Shown here piece by piece: positions 35,880 to 46,720 of a stretch of 64,000 nt of DNA (the stretch's first letter is position 1; every line of letters starts with the position of its first letter). The notes below the pieces were generated by a model. That model was not told the origin of the DNA. It worked only from the letters and a program-made list of their open reading frames with translations, and searched no databases. The DNA comes from Adiantum capillus-veneris (Eukaryota > Streptophyta > Polypodiopsida > Polypodiales > Pteridaceae), in contig CM043959.1 of assembly GCA_014529385.2 (NCBI GenBank), forward strand, positions 16,431,309 to 16,495,308, written 5' to 3'. A program made the position numbers and the translations under genes.

Positions 35880-36050
35880 TTAAGCCCTACAAAAAAGAGA
35901 CACCAAGTGAACCAATTATTGAAGACCCTCTCAAAATCGAAGACCAATAAGAGGTGCTACAACTCGAAGCTATCATTTGGCATGAAGACAAGGTACTATG
36001 ACATGGTAAGAGTATCCGACGGTATCTTATTAAGTTCAAAAAGTAACTTC
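35880..36050 (+). pseudogene. Gypsy A integrase tail, resumed after Copia B
   Basis: Reads KPYKKETPSEPIIEDPLK, then HEDKVL and RRYLIKFKK. The same C-terminal sequence is in element F (NPIIEDPLEIKDQKEVLQL on minus near 50270-50210). It continues the frame that ends at 25293, showing that Copia B split this gene. Confidence 0.8.
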
Positions 36051-36936
36051 TTAGTTTTGGCAAGCCATGTTTCGATCTCTGGGTACCCAAATGAATCTCA
36101 GCTCAGCATATCATTCGGAGACAGATGGTCAAACTGAGCGAGTGAATCAAGTCATTGAAGATATGCTTCGAGCACACTGCAACCATGCTTCGAGCATACT
36201 GCAACCAGCAACCCCAGCAATGGATCAAGTTTCTTTCCCTAGTTGAGTTTGCTTATAACTCATCTCATCATCCAGTCTCGGAATGTCACCCTTTAAAGCC
36301 TCGTATGGTCAGGAATGTTTAGTCCCTCTTCGATTAGCTGACCCAGCTCTTCATGTTCCTGCCGCTAAGTCTACCCTGGAAGAGATGGATCATCAACTTC
36401 TAGTCATTAGAGACAACCTAAAGAGAGCTAGTGATAGGCAGAAGAGCTACACTGATCTTCACCGCTCCGCTAGAAGCTTTAGCGAAGGCAAACAAGTTTC
36501 CCTCATAGTCAAAACCAAACACAGCTCCTTAAAGCTAGGAAAATTTCGTAAGCTTGCATTCAGATATTGTGGATCTTTTGGAATCCTTAGAAAGATAGGA
36601 GAACAAGCCTACGAGGTAGCCTTACTGCCTTACATGCGCATTCATAATGTTTTTCATGTCAACCTCCTTAAGAAATATGTTGCTGACCCTCTACATGTTT
36701 TGAATCATGATGACACCATTCTCATCAATCAGGAAGAATTTCAAATGGAACCAGAACAAGTTCTGGAAACTAAAGAGAAGCAACTGCGGCACAGGACAAT
36801 TCAAGAAGTACTAATCAAGTGGAAGGGCTATCCGATTGGACTAGCTAATTATCCAATTTCCAAGTGTTGGAGGATGAGCCCATGTAATTTATCTTTTGGA
36901 ATCAAATCAATATCTCCCTTTTGTCCAAACCCTTGA
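36051..36936 (+). pseudogene. Gypsy D integrase and chromodomain remnant
   Basis: Starts abruptly with WQAMFRSLGTQMNLSSAYH, SETDGQTERVNQVIEDMLR (second half of the integrase core), frame breaks, then a 217-residue frame from 36283: MSPFKASYGQ, SFSEGKQVSLIVKTKHSS, FRYCGSFGILRKIGEQAYEV and IHNVFHVNLLKKYV (GPF/Y module), then PEQVLETKEKQLRHRTIQEV and LIKWKGYP (chromodomain). This is a different, chromodomain-type Gypsy family from A and F. An imperfect 26-base repeat (ATGCTTCGAGCA..CTGCAACCA) lies at about 36161-36210. Confidence 0.85.
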
Positions 36937-37225
36937 TCATATTTTTGGTTGGTTCTTCGGATCAACTTATTATTATTTTTCAAGATATCGATGGCACTTT
37001 TAATGTAATTTTTAAAAGGATGTAATCAACAGTGATATTTATGGAATTCAAGCATCTCTAGTCAATCGATTCTTTTGATATTCAAATCATCTATGGTGTT
37101 TTACAAGTCTAATTGTTATGTTACTTGAAATATCTGATTACCAAGTGAAAGATGAGGTAGTAAGCTATAGACATAAGAGAAATAAGGATGGAGGTAGTAA
37201 ATTGGATACACAAGGGAGGAGATAT
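36937..37225 (+). other. Gypsy D 3' untranslated part and polypurine tract
   Basis: Non-coding, ending in CAAGGGAGGAGATA at 37211-37224 just before TGTAAGATTAATTG, a classic polypurine tract. Confidence 0.7.
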
Positions 37226-38010
37226 TGTAAGATTAATTGAAAGATCAGTATGAAATCCTTAACTGTCAAGAACATGGTATCAGTTGGATAATATCAACAG
37301 AGAAATGAGTCAACGCTCAAAACAGAAAAAGTTAAAGTCTAGGTAAGAATGGTAAGATTTTTACAAAGAGTATTGAGGCTAGACAGAGAGCGAAGTGAAG
37401 AAATGATCTTCAAACCTCACAAGAGAAACACAATCCGGTCACACCTAAGGAAAAATACCTAGTTGAGTAAGATCACGTTCAGTAATTAAAGTAACCCCAA
37501 GTCATTAAGACTTCTTTATGATTAAGACTTTTGAGTCATCACTAAAAATGAAAGAGAAGTGTATTATTCAAGGTCCATACCAGCTTCACTGTTATTTAAT
37601 TTAAATATCCTAAAGTTACTGACCATCTTCAATCATAAGTTGACCAAAGGTTGAGTCTGTCTACTCTCTAAAGCATGTCCCGAGCTGAGAACAACTCTTT
37701 CTTTTTGTTGGGGAGTTTTTAAGGTCCCTCCCTAAACCCTAGAGCCATTCAGAACTTTTTCAGCCTAAAAAATAATTTAGAAAAAGCAAGACCGACAAAG
37801 AAGTCATGCGAACAACGAGACTATTACTCCATAATGAAAAGACAAGGATATTCTGGATAAGAAATTACGTCATTCCTATATTTTTCCAAAAAGATTGAGA
37901 TTATTTTTATACTTCTTCGTCAAAAGCCGCGTGGGAATTGATCTAGATCGAGAACTGGTAGAAAAAGGGACTAACTTGATTGAAAGATAAAGTTAAGAGA
38001 TAGAGGATTT

Positions 38011-38166
38011 GAGAAGAAATTAGGGGCCAATAAGAATTGAGAAAGCAATTGGAGTCCAATAGGAATTGAGAAAAGAATTGGAGTCCAATAGGAATTGAGA
38101 AGAAATTGGGGTCCAATAGGAATTGATAAGAGAATTGGGGTCCAATAGGAATTGAGAAGAGAATTC
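38011..38166. repeat. Five-copy minisatellite in the D LTR
   Basis: A unit of about 31 bases (GGGGTCCAATAGGAATTGAG core) is repeated five times, directly upstream of the TATA box. Confidence 0.85.
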
Positions 38167-38180
38167 TACCCACCATTTCC

Positions 38181-38188
38181 TATATAAG
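38181..38188 (+). promoter_or_regulatory. LTR promoter TATA box
   Basis: TATATAAG with GCACCCC downstream, inside the Gypsy D LTR at the expected U3/R position. Confidence 0.6.
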
Positions 38189-38469
38189 CACCCCCTCTCC
38201 TTTGTAATTTTACACACATTGCTAAGCTACTTGCATACTTTCCATGCTCAAGATTATGCTCAAATCAAGGTTTCCATTAAACCTTGCTCTTGCTCTCTCA
38301 CTCTCTTGAAGGCCAAACCCTTGAGGGTTTTGTGAAGAAGCTCCTCTCTCCGTCCTCTTCGTCCTAAATCCCTTTCCTTCTTCCTTGAGCCTCACATCTC
38401 TTCAAGAAGGACTTCAACTCCACTACCCTCTTGTTTAGAGGAGGTAATCTTCACTTCTAGTAGGATTAA

Positions 38470-39300
38470 TTAACCTAAACCATGTGTTTAATACTAGGAA
38501 GGTTTATGTGCATCATATTAGATCTAAGCTTTAATGGTAACCTTGGAATTAGGATTAAGTATTAATGGTAGTTATGCATCATTAAGTTAAGCTTCAAAGG
38601 TAGATTTGCACTCTTAAGCTAAGCTTTAATGGTAACTTTGCACTTAGATGTAAGCTTTAGTGACTACCTTGTATTTTTAGTTTTAAACTTTAATGGTAAC
38701 CTCACAATTAGGGTTAAGTGCTAAGAGTGTCTATGCATCATTAAGTTAAACTTCAAAGCTATATTTGCACTCTTAAGCTAAGCTTTAATGGTAACTTTGC
38801 ACTTAGGTGTAAGCTTTAGTGACTATCTTGTATTTTAGGTTTAAGATTTAATGGTAACCTCACAATTAGGATTAAGTGCTAAGAGTATCTATGTATCACA
38901 TTAAGTTAAGCTTCAAAGAAATATTTGCACTCTTAAGCTAAGCTTTAATGGTAACTTTGCACTTAGGTGGAAGCTTTAGTGACTACTTTGTATTTCAGGT
39001 TTAAGCTTTAATGGTAACTTTGGAATTAGGGTTAAGTATTAATGGTAGTTATGCATCATTAACTTAAGCTTTCAAAGGTAGATTAAGGATGCAAAGCTTT
39101 AATGGTAACTTTTCACTTAGGTGTAAGTGACTACCTTGTATTTTGGGTTTAAGCTTAGGTGGTAACCTCGCAATTAGGGTTCAGTGCTAAGAGTATATAT
39201 GCATCATTAAGTTAAGCTTCAAAGGTAGAATTACACTCTTAAGCTAAGCTTTAATGGTAACTTTGCACTTAGGAAAAGCTTTGAAAGACAAACTTGCAAT
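38470..39300. repeat. Satellite-like repeat, period about 160
   Basis: Blocks containing TTAAGCTAAGCTTTAATGG and TAACTTTGCACTTAGG recur near 38613, 38771, 38932 and 39238, with AAGCTTTAATGGTAAC sub-repeats between them. About five degenerate units. Confidence 0.8.
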
Positions 39301-39460
39301 TTAGGGTTTAGCTTCCATGGTGACCTTGTGTGTGATTAGGGTTAAGCTTCGATGGTGACCTTGTGTGTGATTAGGGTTAAGCTTCCATGGTGATCTTGTG
39401 TGATTAGGGTTAAGCTTCCATGGTGACCTTGTGTGATTAGGATTAAGATTCCATAGAAAT
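39301..39460. repeat. Short tandem repeat, period about 38-40
   Basis: TAGGGTTAAGCTTCCATGG and TGACCTTGTGTG repeat four to five times, apparently an expansion of a sub-unit of the neighbouring satellite. Confidence 0.8.
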
Positions 39461-40546
39461 CTTGTCTCATTAAAGAGAGAAAGGTTTAGTCTCATTATGG
39501 TAATCAAGATTAGCGTTTGCATGTCTCTTTACGGTAGGAAGAATGTATGGTTATAATCCTCTCTTCCAAGCTTTAATGGAAAGCTCTAGATTCCCATTTT
39601 ATCCCCAAAGCGAGATTTAATGGAAAGCTCGAAGACTCAAAAATTATAGGACGACTTTCTAGCTTCTTAAATGGAAATCTAGGCACCATAAGGAAAGAGT
39701 AGTTGTCTAAGCTCGATAGAAGTAGTTCATTTTTTGGTATTGAAGAGTATTTCTAAAGTTATCAATTTCAAGTTTGTTTGCAAATACGGGATGGGGGAGA
39801 TAGGGGATAACTTCACGGAATTGATCTCCGTGTTGTTTTGAACCAAAAACTCTACAAGATTCCATGGAGATGTTCCATGGATGGCAAAGAATTGCAAAAA
39901 CCTGGGAATCGTACAAAACGGGGATTGAATTTAAAAAGTTTGCATTTTCAAAGAGACATTAACAAACAAATGCATATGGCAAAAACTCGCTTGTATTTTC
40001 TAAATAAACTTGGCTGGTAGATAATTAATGAAAGTAGGAATTAAGGTTGATAAATGAATGAACCTGGAAATTACAACTAGGAGTTAAAAAGGAATCTTGA
40101 GGGGTGACATGGATAGCCCATTGCAAAACATAGATTTAACTAGGAGTTTTGAAGATTGTCTGGAAATGACCAGAAACTAAGATGGATCTTCTTGGGGTCA
40201 ATTTGATTGAAAGGACGGCCCATTGAGAGGATTCTCTTGAGGAACTTGACGGAGATTGGCCCTTTTTGGCTAGGGCAATGTAACCGGAAAGTTTGTTATA
40301 CCTAGGTCATTCATGCCCGAGGAATAAGGGACGAATGGGTTTGTTTTATTTTTGCCCAGCCGGGTGAAGTACCCGCGGTTTCTTATTGGAAAACGGCCAT
40401 AATTCGGGTATGGCCTGATGCCAATAGTTGGATGAGAAGGTCATACTCAAGGAGGATGATGTAATTGAATTAAGGAAATTTGTTCAATTTGGTTGCGTAA
40501 AAAGGAACTGGGAAGGCTAGGAATATAGGGGCTATCATGTGCATCT
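39461..40546. other. Spacer without recognised gene
   Basis: Only short frames. AAGCTTTAATGGAAAGCTC motifs up to about 39640 suggest a decayed continuation of the satellite. Confidence 0.4.
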
Positions 40547-41087
40547 GTAAACCAGATGGTGCTATACCTCTCAAAATAATGCTTAAGAAGGAATGATTAA
40601 ATTACTTGATGAGCCTTTCCCAAACACTTAATTCTGGGAAATATTGTGAAGGTGCTGCCATTTTGATGGCTTGTAACCGATTATCTTGGTCCTATACCTC
40701 TCAAAATAATGCTTAAGAAGGAATGATTAAATTACTTAATGAGCCAACCAGATGGTGCTATACCTCTCAAAATAATGCTTAAGAAGGAATGATTAAATTA
40801 CTTGATGAGCCTTTCCCAAACACTTAATTCGGGGAAATATTGTGAAGGTGCTGCCATTTTGATGGCTTGTAACCGATTATCTTGGTCCTATACCTCTCAA
40901 AATAATGATTAAGAAGGAATGATTAAATTACTTGATAAGCCAACCAGATGGTGCTATACCTCTCAAAATAATGCTTAAGAAGGAATGATTAAATTACTTG
41001 AGGATCCTTTTCCAAACACTTAATTCTGGGAAATATTGTGAAGGTGCTTCCATTTTGATGGCTTGTAACCGATTATCTTGGTCCTAA
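40547..41087. repeat. Higher-order tandem repeat, period about 196
   Basis: CCAGATGGTGCTATACC begins copies at 40552, 40748 and 40944. Within each, the block CTATACCTCTCAAAATAATG recurs a second time, so two sub-units of about 130 and 66 bases alternate. Copies are nearly identical. Confidence 0.9.
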
Positions 41088-41732
41088 GTAAGGCAAGATG
41101 AATTGCTCGAAACTAAATTTGTTGCATGATTAGTTAGAAAACTAGTTACAAGCTAATCGTAGCAGATAAAGGTAAAGAAATGAATTAAAAGTTTCTAAAT
41201 AAAAATCTGGTGGGAACAACCAGATGAATTTCCTTGAACAAGGGTATGCAACAGATTGTATGTTGCTTGTTGTCTGACGATGTCTGATAGACTGTCGTCT
41301 TCCTGATTTTGTACTAGTTAGGTACTACCTCGGGAAGGGATTTTCATGGAATGGTTCGGTGGGTGGGCGGATCTGGAGGGTCAGATGGCCGGATGTTGAA
41401 TAAAAATTTTATGTTAAACGCTAGGACTATGCGGGATAAAAATGGGTAAGCGGGAATGAGCAAGACCAGATAGGATTACAAGATCTCTCTCCTTAGGGGA
41501 AAGCTATAACTACCGTGCCTGCTTGTCAGGAAAAAGGGGTTATCGCCATGAACCAAGGGAGAACAAGAAAGCAAGAGCAGATCCTCAAGTTAAAGATCAA
41601 GAGAATCAAGACTAAGGACCACGATTTTGGGTGTGGGTGACTGAAAGATGCCAAGGACGGATTAAATTATGATAAGCGGATAGAGTCGTCATATGATGGG
41701 ATTTACCCCCTTGGGTTGGCATTCAAGATAGG
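41088..41732. other. Spacer without recognised gene
   Basis: No open frame of note and no repeat recognised. Confidence 0.4.
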
Positions 41733-41900
41733 CTAGAGTCCTCTTTGGGTGTCGGTCTCAAGTGGGAGGGATACCTGCAGATAGATCTACGTCATTCCCT
41801 GGAGCAGCCTGGAAGACTAGAGTCCTCTTTGGGTGTCGGTCTCAAGTGGGAGGGATACCTGCAGATAGATCTACGTCATTCCCTGGAGCAGCCTGGAAGA
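41733..41900. repeat. Perfect 84-base tandem duplication
   Basis: 41733-41816 and 41817-41900 are identical by eye (CTAGAGTCCTCTTTGGGTG to GCAGCCTGGAAGA), so this duplication is recent. Confidence 0.9.
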
Positions 41901-41939
41901 CTAGGTGAGTAGGGTCGAGTCTGGGTATGGCCCTCACAA

Positions 41940-42964
41940 TGAGAGAGAACACACACACCCTCACACAAGGCTTGGAGGACACATGTCAAGCTCCTCTTCA
42001 TGTTGCCCTCATAGTGTGCCTAAAGCCTATTGGTTGGCCTCCCAAGGGATTCAACGATAATTTAGTTAATTCAATTGATTGTTTATGCATTTATCAAGTC
42101 CTATGTTTCAAAGGAAAAAGGGAGACACTTGTTCCAAGGCTAGCATACTTGCTTGATATGCACTAAGCATGTAATACGCCAGGCTTGAGGAGGTCCAATC
42201 AAGTGCAAGATAGTGCTAGAAGAGGGGATTGACCAAAGCCAGGAGGGGGCTAGCTTGGAGGGTATACTCTCCCACACACACACACACACACACACACTCA
42301 TTGTGTGAGTTGCAAAGTACAAGAGCTCCATCTCCTTCTCCAAGCTTGTAGAGAAGTTGAGTGCCTACACCAACACTCTTGGCTATGCAATGCAAATCCA
42401 ACAAGGAGTCATGCTCCAACGCTTAAGTTTGCCGTCCTCTCCATCTCCACTACTATGCTATTATATATGCTAAGCAAGAGGAGTGATGATAAGTGAGGAA
42501 CTATTTCTTTCTCCTCTGAATGTTTCTTCTTCCCCTTTCCTACCCTCATTCCTCGCTAGCTCTATCCACCTATGAAGGTGTTTGAGGCCTTGGGACTGAG
42601 GCCGAGGATGGTTTATGTTATGCTCGTGATGCATGAAGATTTCCATCTTCATTGCATCACCTAGTTTACAAGGAACACAAAGATTGTATTGTACCAAGTC
42701 TCTCTTGATGGGAGAATGTATAATACAAAATCCTATTGGACGGGGGACCAGCTCCACATAAATCTGGTGCTCAACCATTGTCAAGTTCTCTAAACTCTCT
42801 CTCTTGCAAAAGTATTGTTCATGCCAAGTTAGTTAAGCACTATGGTTATGTTTCTACCGCTAATTAAGTTCACCCTCTATGTTCTCAAAGTAGTCTCACA
42901 AAAATGCTCACTCTAATTCTCTTAATTCCACTATTCTCAAAGTTCATAGGCCATTTCCATTACA
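41940..42964 (+). repeat. Gypsy A-family LTR, truncated at its start
   Basis: Aligns with the last two thirds of the LTR at 22880-24476, from GAGAGAACACACACA to CATTTCCATTACA. Its end is followed by CATAC, a near match to CCTAC before 22880. It has no primer site after it, so it is the 3' LTR of A or a solo remnant. (CA)n at 42273-42298. Confidence 0.75.
42273..42298. repeat. (CA)n microsatellite in the truncated LTR
   Basis: Occupies the place of (CT)n in the LTR at 23753-23817; flanks CTCCCA and CATTGTGTGAG are shared. Confidence 0.9.
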
Positions 42965-43530
42965 CATACTAATTGAACAAAGCCCCAAATAGACATTTTA
43001 AAGATCCAAACTTTCAAGTTGTTTTAGATATTCCCCTTTCAAATGTTCACATGTGCACATTGCATGCATTGTGTAGAATCATTGAGAAGATTTTGCATCT
43101 TTACATAGGATTTGCATGGAAATTACAACCTTTATCAGCAGCCAAAGAAACTTCCATAAAAAGAAGTGAAAGGGTATTGTTTGATATTGGACTTCATGAG
43201 GGGAATGTAGTGATTGAGTCACACCCCAAGAGGTCATCTAGTCACGAAACAATGTTCTTAGAAAAGCTTCTATTGGTGGGTTAAGGCCAAGAACTTCTTA
43301 GGATTCAATGGAAAAGTGGATAGGGGTGCATCTAAAGTTGAGTACAACCAATGGAAGGCTCTACACAATGTTGTAAAAAGGACCATGGAGTTGATGGCAA
43401 TGCAAGAAACGAGAAGACATAAGTGTAGGAAGCCTTAGATGAAATCTTATCTTACTGTGATAAAAATCATTGGGGAAAGAATGGACTCTCCAACTTCAAG
43501 AAAGAGAAATCTATGAAAAATTCTTGAAGC
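42965..43530 (+). pseudogene. Unidentified gene remnant U1, downstream part
   Basis: Resumes the U1 frame after Gypsy A: LNKAPNRHFKDPNFQVVLD, then PLSNVHMCTLHALCRIIEKI, LHLYIGFAWKLQPL and RSERVLFDIGLHEGNVVIES. A frameshift near 43265 leads to KAKNFLGFNGKVDRGASKVE and YNQWKALHNVVKRTMELMAM, with a stop near 43440. The strings VHMCTLHALCRI and W..LHN are well conserved-looking, which suggests a real protein family, probably transposon-encoded. I cannot name it. Weak coding signal may extend to about 44370 (EEFKKLTVCLKYFGGLIDK). Confidence 0.55.
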
Positions 43531-44636
43531 TCAAAGCACTTCACACACTACATGATAATAATTATGAATTTTGATCTTGCTAATTTGTGTCAATACTTGT
43601 ATAAGTGGCTAAAGAAATCCTTTTATTTGTGTAACAGATTATCTACAATTACACTCCTTGGTTTGTAAAGAAATAAATGAGCTTGTCAATATAGTCATTA
43701 GGAAGAGGATGGGGTCTAGGAGGGCCTCTTTATTTTTCCATGAGATTATGGAGGTGATTAATATTTTGACAAATAGGTGCTAGATGATGTGTGCAAGAAT
43801 GGTGTGTGTGTGTGTAAGAATCAAAGGATGCACTTTTCCTCCCAAAAAGGGGGTGGATAACTTTATGATTTTTGGTCTCTCATAACTCCTACATATGATC
43901 TCTAATTTGAGCGGAGATTATAGATCTATAATTTGTGCATCGAGCTCTTTTTGTAGATATGTTACATGATATGGTTTTTCTTGCTAAATTTTAAATTTCA
44001 TTTTGGGGAGTTGGGGGGGATTTGAATTCAAATAACTAGCCATTTTGCCTATTGAATTCAAAACCCATCCTTTGATTGCCTTCTTACTAGAGTTTTGAAT
44101 CCCTTAAACTGCCAAATAAAGAGGCCATCCTAGACTCCATTCTCTTCCTAATGTCTGCTCAAATTATGGAGAAGTCCCACTACTAAGCAAAAATGAAGTT
44201 TTTCAAACACACTAGACATGGTGGAGGAGTTTAAAAAGCTAACAGTTTGCTTGAAGTATTTTGGTGGTCTTATAGACAAGTGTGGCACAGAAAGAGATCA
44301 CAATAAGGCAAAAAATTATTTGACAATTGTGATATTTCTACAACTATATGGAGGAGTATAGAAAAAAAGAAAAGATGCAATGGATTTCCACTAGAGAGAG
44401 GCAAGATAGCAAATGGGGAATAATACAAGGATCAATGGTGGTTTCTTGAACCAGCATCATTAGGCCTTTTATTTCCCCCCCTCCACTTCAAGTACTCTTG
44501 CTTCTTATAACCCTGCAACTGCTTACCTATGTCACCAGAATAGACAAGACCATAATTAGCCATAGTGCCATATTATGCACTTCTTGAGCCCATAAATCTT
44601 GAAGCAAGTCCAAAAATTATAATGATTTCTTGCTTT
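43531..44636. other. Spacer, mostly unrecognised
   Basis: AT-rich. Contains possible tail fragments of U1 near 44220-44370 and a short (GT)n at about 43802-43816. Confidence 0.4.
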
Positions 44637-46197
44637 TCAAGAAGTATGAATGTTCACTCCAGGTCTTATTTGATGTGAACCTACCACCCTTAATAGAGCC
44701 AGTACCATAAGTATGGGGAGAGTGGGTGATTGGGAAAGCTTCTTATGGTAGATAGCTATTGTCTCCTTATCGAGATTCCCAATGTAATGGTCCAAAGTAT
44801 GATCCCTCTTCAAATCCAACGGCTTGGATCCCTTCCCTCTCCCTAAAAGCTTATCAAAGTCCACAATATCAATCTCTTCAAAAAAATACCCCTATATTTA
44901 GTTAAATTCATTGGCCTAGACTTTGTGCTTACAAAAACTATTTTACCTTATGCTTTTCATCATCTTCAAAAAGATCCTCTTTCCATTGGTCAATGGAAAA
45001 GCTTGGTTTTTTCTCTTTGCTCTCTCTTGGAATTTCTTTGCTCATGTGATCTATCTTCAATATTTTCTAAATTTTGCTGGAAACTTCTCCTTTGTGGGAA
45101 GTCCAAACTCTTCATACTTTGAACAACATATACTACATACTCTCCAGCATGAGACTGATCAATGAACTTTTCAGATTTTGTATCATCCACAAAGCCACTA
45201 TCATGCTCTACCCACTCTTCCAAAATAGCAAGGCAGTAGAGCTCTCTAACTTCAAAAGAGATTTTGTATATCATGTAGTAGTAGATACTCTTAGTGTTTA
45301 TCTTTTAAGTGGGCATGGTTGTTGTGCACAACAAGGGATCAAGCTCTTTCTTTAGAATATGAATGGAATCCTCTACCTTGGTGATGTTCCTTGACTTGAA
45401 ATGTGCCACATCCAAAATCTCTTTGCTTTGGAGCTTCTCCATTTCTTCTCTGTAACCGTCAAGTGTTTCTTCAACATCTATGTCATTTAGAGATATTGTG
45501 ATTTGCAAGCGTGGACTCTCCTTCCTCTATTGTAATAAAACTTTAAAAAAGCAAAAATGCCATTTCTTCAATCACAAGCTTACGACCATACTTTCCATGC
45601 CACTCATAAGGGGTTATGAACCTTCTTCCAATCATCTTGGAGCAATGCCAACTTCTTGGACCCTATGCTCTTTGTTTTGGTTCCTTCTTTAAAAATATAT
45701 TCAAATGTACAAAGTTACCAACCTTGTGCTCCTTTCTAAGGTCAGTAAAAAGATTTTGAAAGTCAAAAACTTCATTCTGGAAGCCTTCAAGAAAGTCCTC
45801 TAACTGAAAGGGAACATTAAATTATAAAACTTTAAAGAGCAAAAATACAATGTCTTCAATTACAAAATTACAGCCATACTTTCCATGCCACTCAAAGGGT
45901 TATGAATCTTCTTCCAATCATCTTGGAGTAATGCCAACTTCTTGGACCTTGTGCTCTTTGTTGAGGTTCCTGCTTTAAAAATATCATTCAAATGTACAAA
46001 GTTACCAGCCTTGTGCTCCTTTGTAAGGTCAATAAAAAGCTTTTGAAAGTCAAAAATTTCATTTTTGAAGCCTTCAAGAAAGCCCTCCAATTGAAAGGGA
46101 ACATTACAAACTCTGAAAGTTGTTTGAGTGGGTAGAGTAGGTCCATCAACCTATCATCACTTGTCTCTTCAACATCTTTGATGTCCATACCTTTCAA
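44637..46197 (-). pseudogene. Unrecognised minus-strand coding-like region
   Basis: Minus-strand frames of 67-94 residues follow one another, rich in Lys, Glu, Asp and Leu: MKGMDIKDVEETSDDRLMDL near 46197, then FLKASKMKFLTFKSF; EGFLEGFKNEIFDFQKLFID and SKKLALLQDDWKKIHNPL at 46090-45860; NDIDVEETLDGYREEMEKL at 45508-45305; MDFDKLLGRGKGSKPLDLKR at 44864. A 289-base part is duplicated in tandem. It could be an old gag-like or host gene; no motif decides. Confidence 0.3.
45537..46108. repeat. Tandem duplication of about 289 bases
   Basis: 45537-45825 and 45826-46108 align throughout (TCTTCCAATCATCTTGGAG; CAAAGTTACCA(A/G)CCTTGTG; AAGGGAACATTA), with about one difference in twelve. The right copy keeps a longer minus frame. 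Confidence 0.85.
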
Positions 46198-46299
46198 ACT
46201 CTTCTTGCTAGAAACTTTTTCTACAAAAAGTGAAGATCAATCAACCATATACATCGCACCACAAAAAGTGTATAGAGTTGTGGAATATGGTGTGATATA

Positions 46300-46720
46300 T
46301 AGGTGACAGATTTGTCCTCCCTATGCAAAAATGTAATTCATGAAGAGCCATCCATATACACATATTTCGTGGAAGGAGAACACATGTTCATAAAACTTGA
46401 CCAAAATTTTACGCTCCAACATGTGTGCTCCCTACACGATTTTAGAAGGCCCAGACGAGTGTCCAGGCGAGCGTCTAACAATAAAGAATTCATGTAGGGA
46501 GTGCACGACTTCAATTTAGAAATGCTTTCTCCTTGCATGAAAATACAAAGTGAAGAGAGCCATCCATATACACACATTTTGAGCGAGGAAACATATTCAA
46601 AATATTTGATAAGAAGCTTACACTCCAACATGTGTTCTCCCTATGCAATTTCTTTATAGTCGCGCTAGGTCTTCTAAAATTGTGTAGGGAGGACACATGT
46701 TGGAGTGTAAACTTTTGAGA
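46300..46720. repeat. Repeat block with an imperfect foldback
   Basis: GAGCCATCCATATACACA occurs at about 46346 and 46557, each followed by a CTCCAACATGTGT block. 46618-46655 and 46669-46712 are inverted copies of each other (CACTCCAACATGTGTTCTCC / complement) separated by about 15-20 bases, so the strand can fold into a long hairpin. It may be a small foldback element; no target duplication was found. Confidence 0.6.

Larger units (their letters stand above)
37226..38453 (+). repeat. Gypsy D 3' LTR
   Basis: Begins TGTAAGATTA and ends about TAATCTTCA, near-inverted ends, 1228 bases. Contains a TATATAAG promoter box at 38181-38188 and a minisatellite at 38011-38166. No 5' LTR of this family is present in the window. 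Confidence 0.7.
22880..42964 (+). mobile_element. Ty3/Gypsy element A, internally deleted, nest host
   Basis: 5' LTR 22880-24476, initiator-Met-type primer site 24478-24489, a gag stub fused by deletion to the integrase C-terminus (to 25293), interruption by Copia B, continuation at 35880-36050, then other material, and a 5'-truncated LTR of the same family at about 41940-42964. Flanking five bases are CCTAC (22875-22879) and CATAC (42965-42969), a probable target duplication with one change. It is the same family as element F at 48397-57240. The link between the internal part and the right LTR is an inference, because fragment D and satellites lie between. Confidence 0.7.

Noticed and set aside
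39300-39460. Repeated TTAGGG, like a telomere repeat
   Set aside because: The hexamer occurs once per 38-40-base unit (TAGGGTTAAGCTT), not in direct series; plant telomeres are (TTTAGGG)n.
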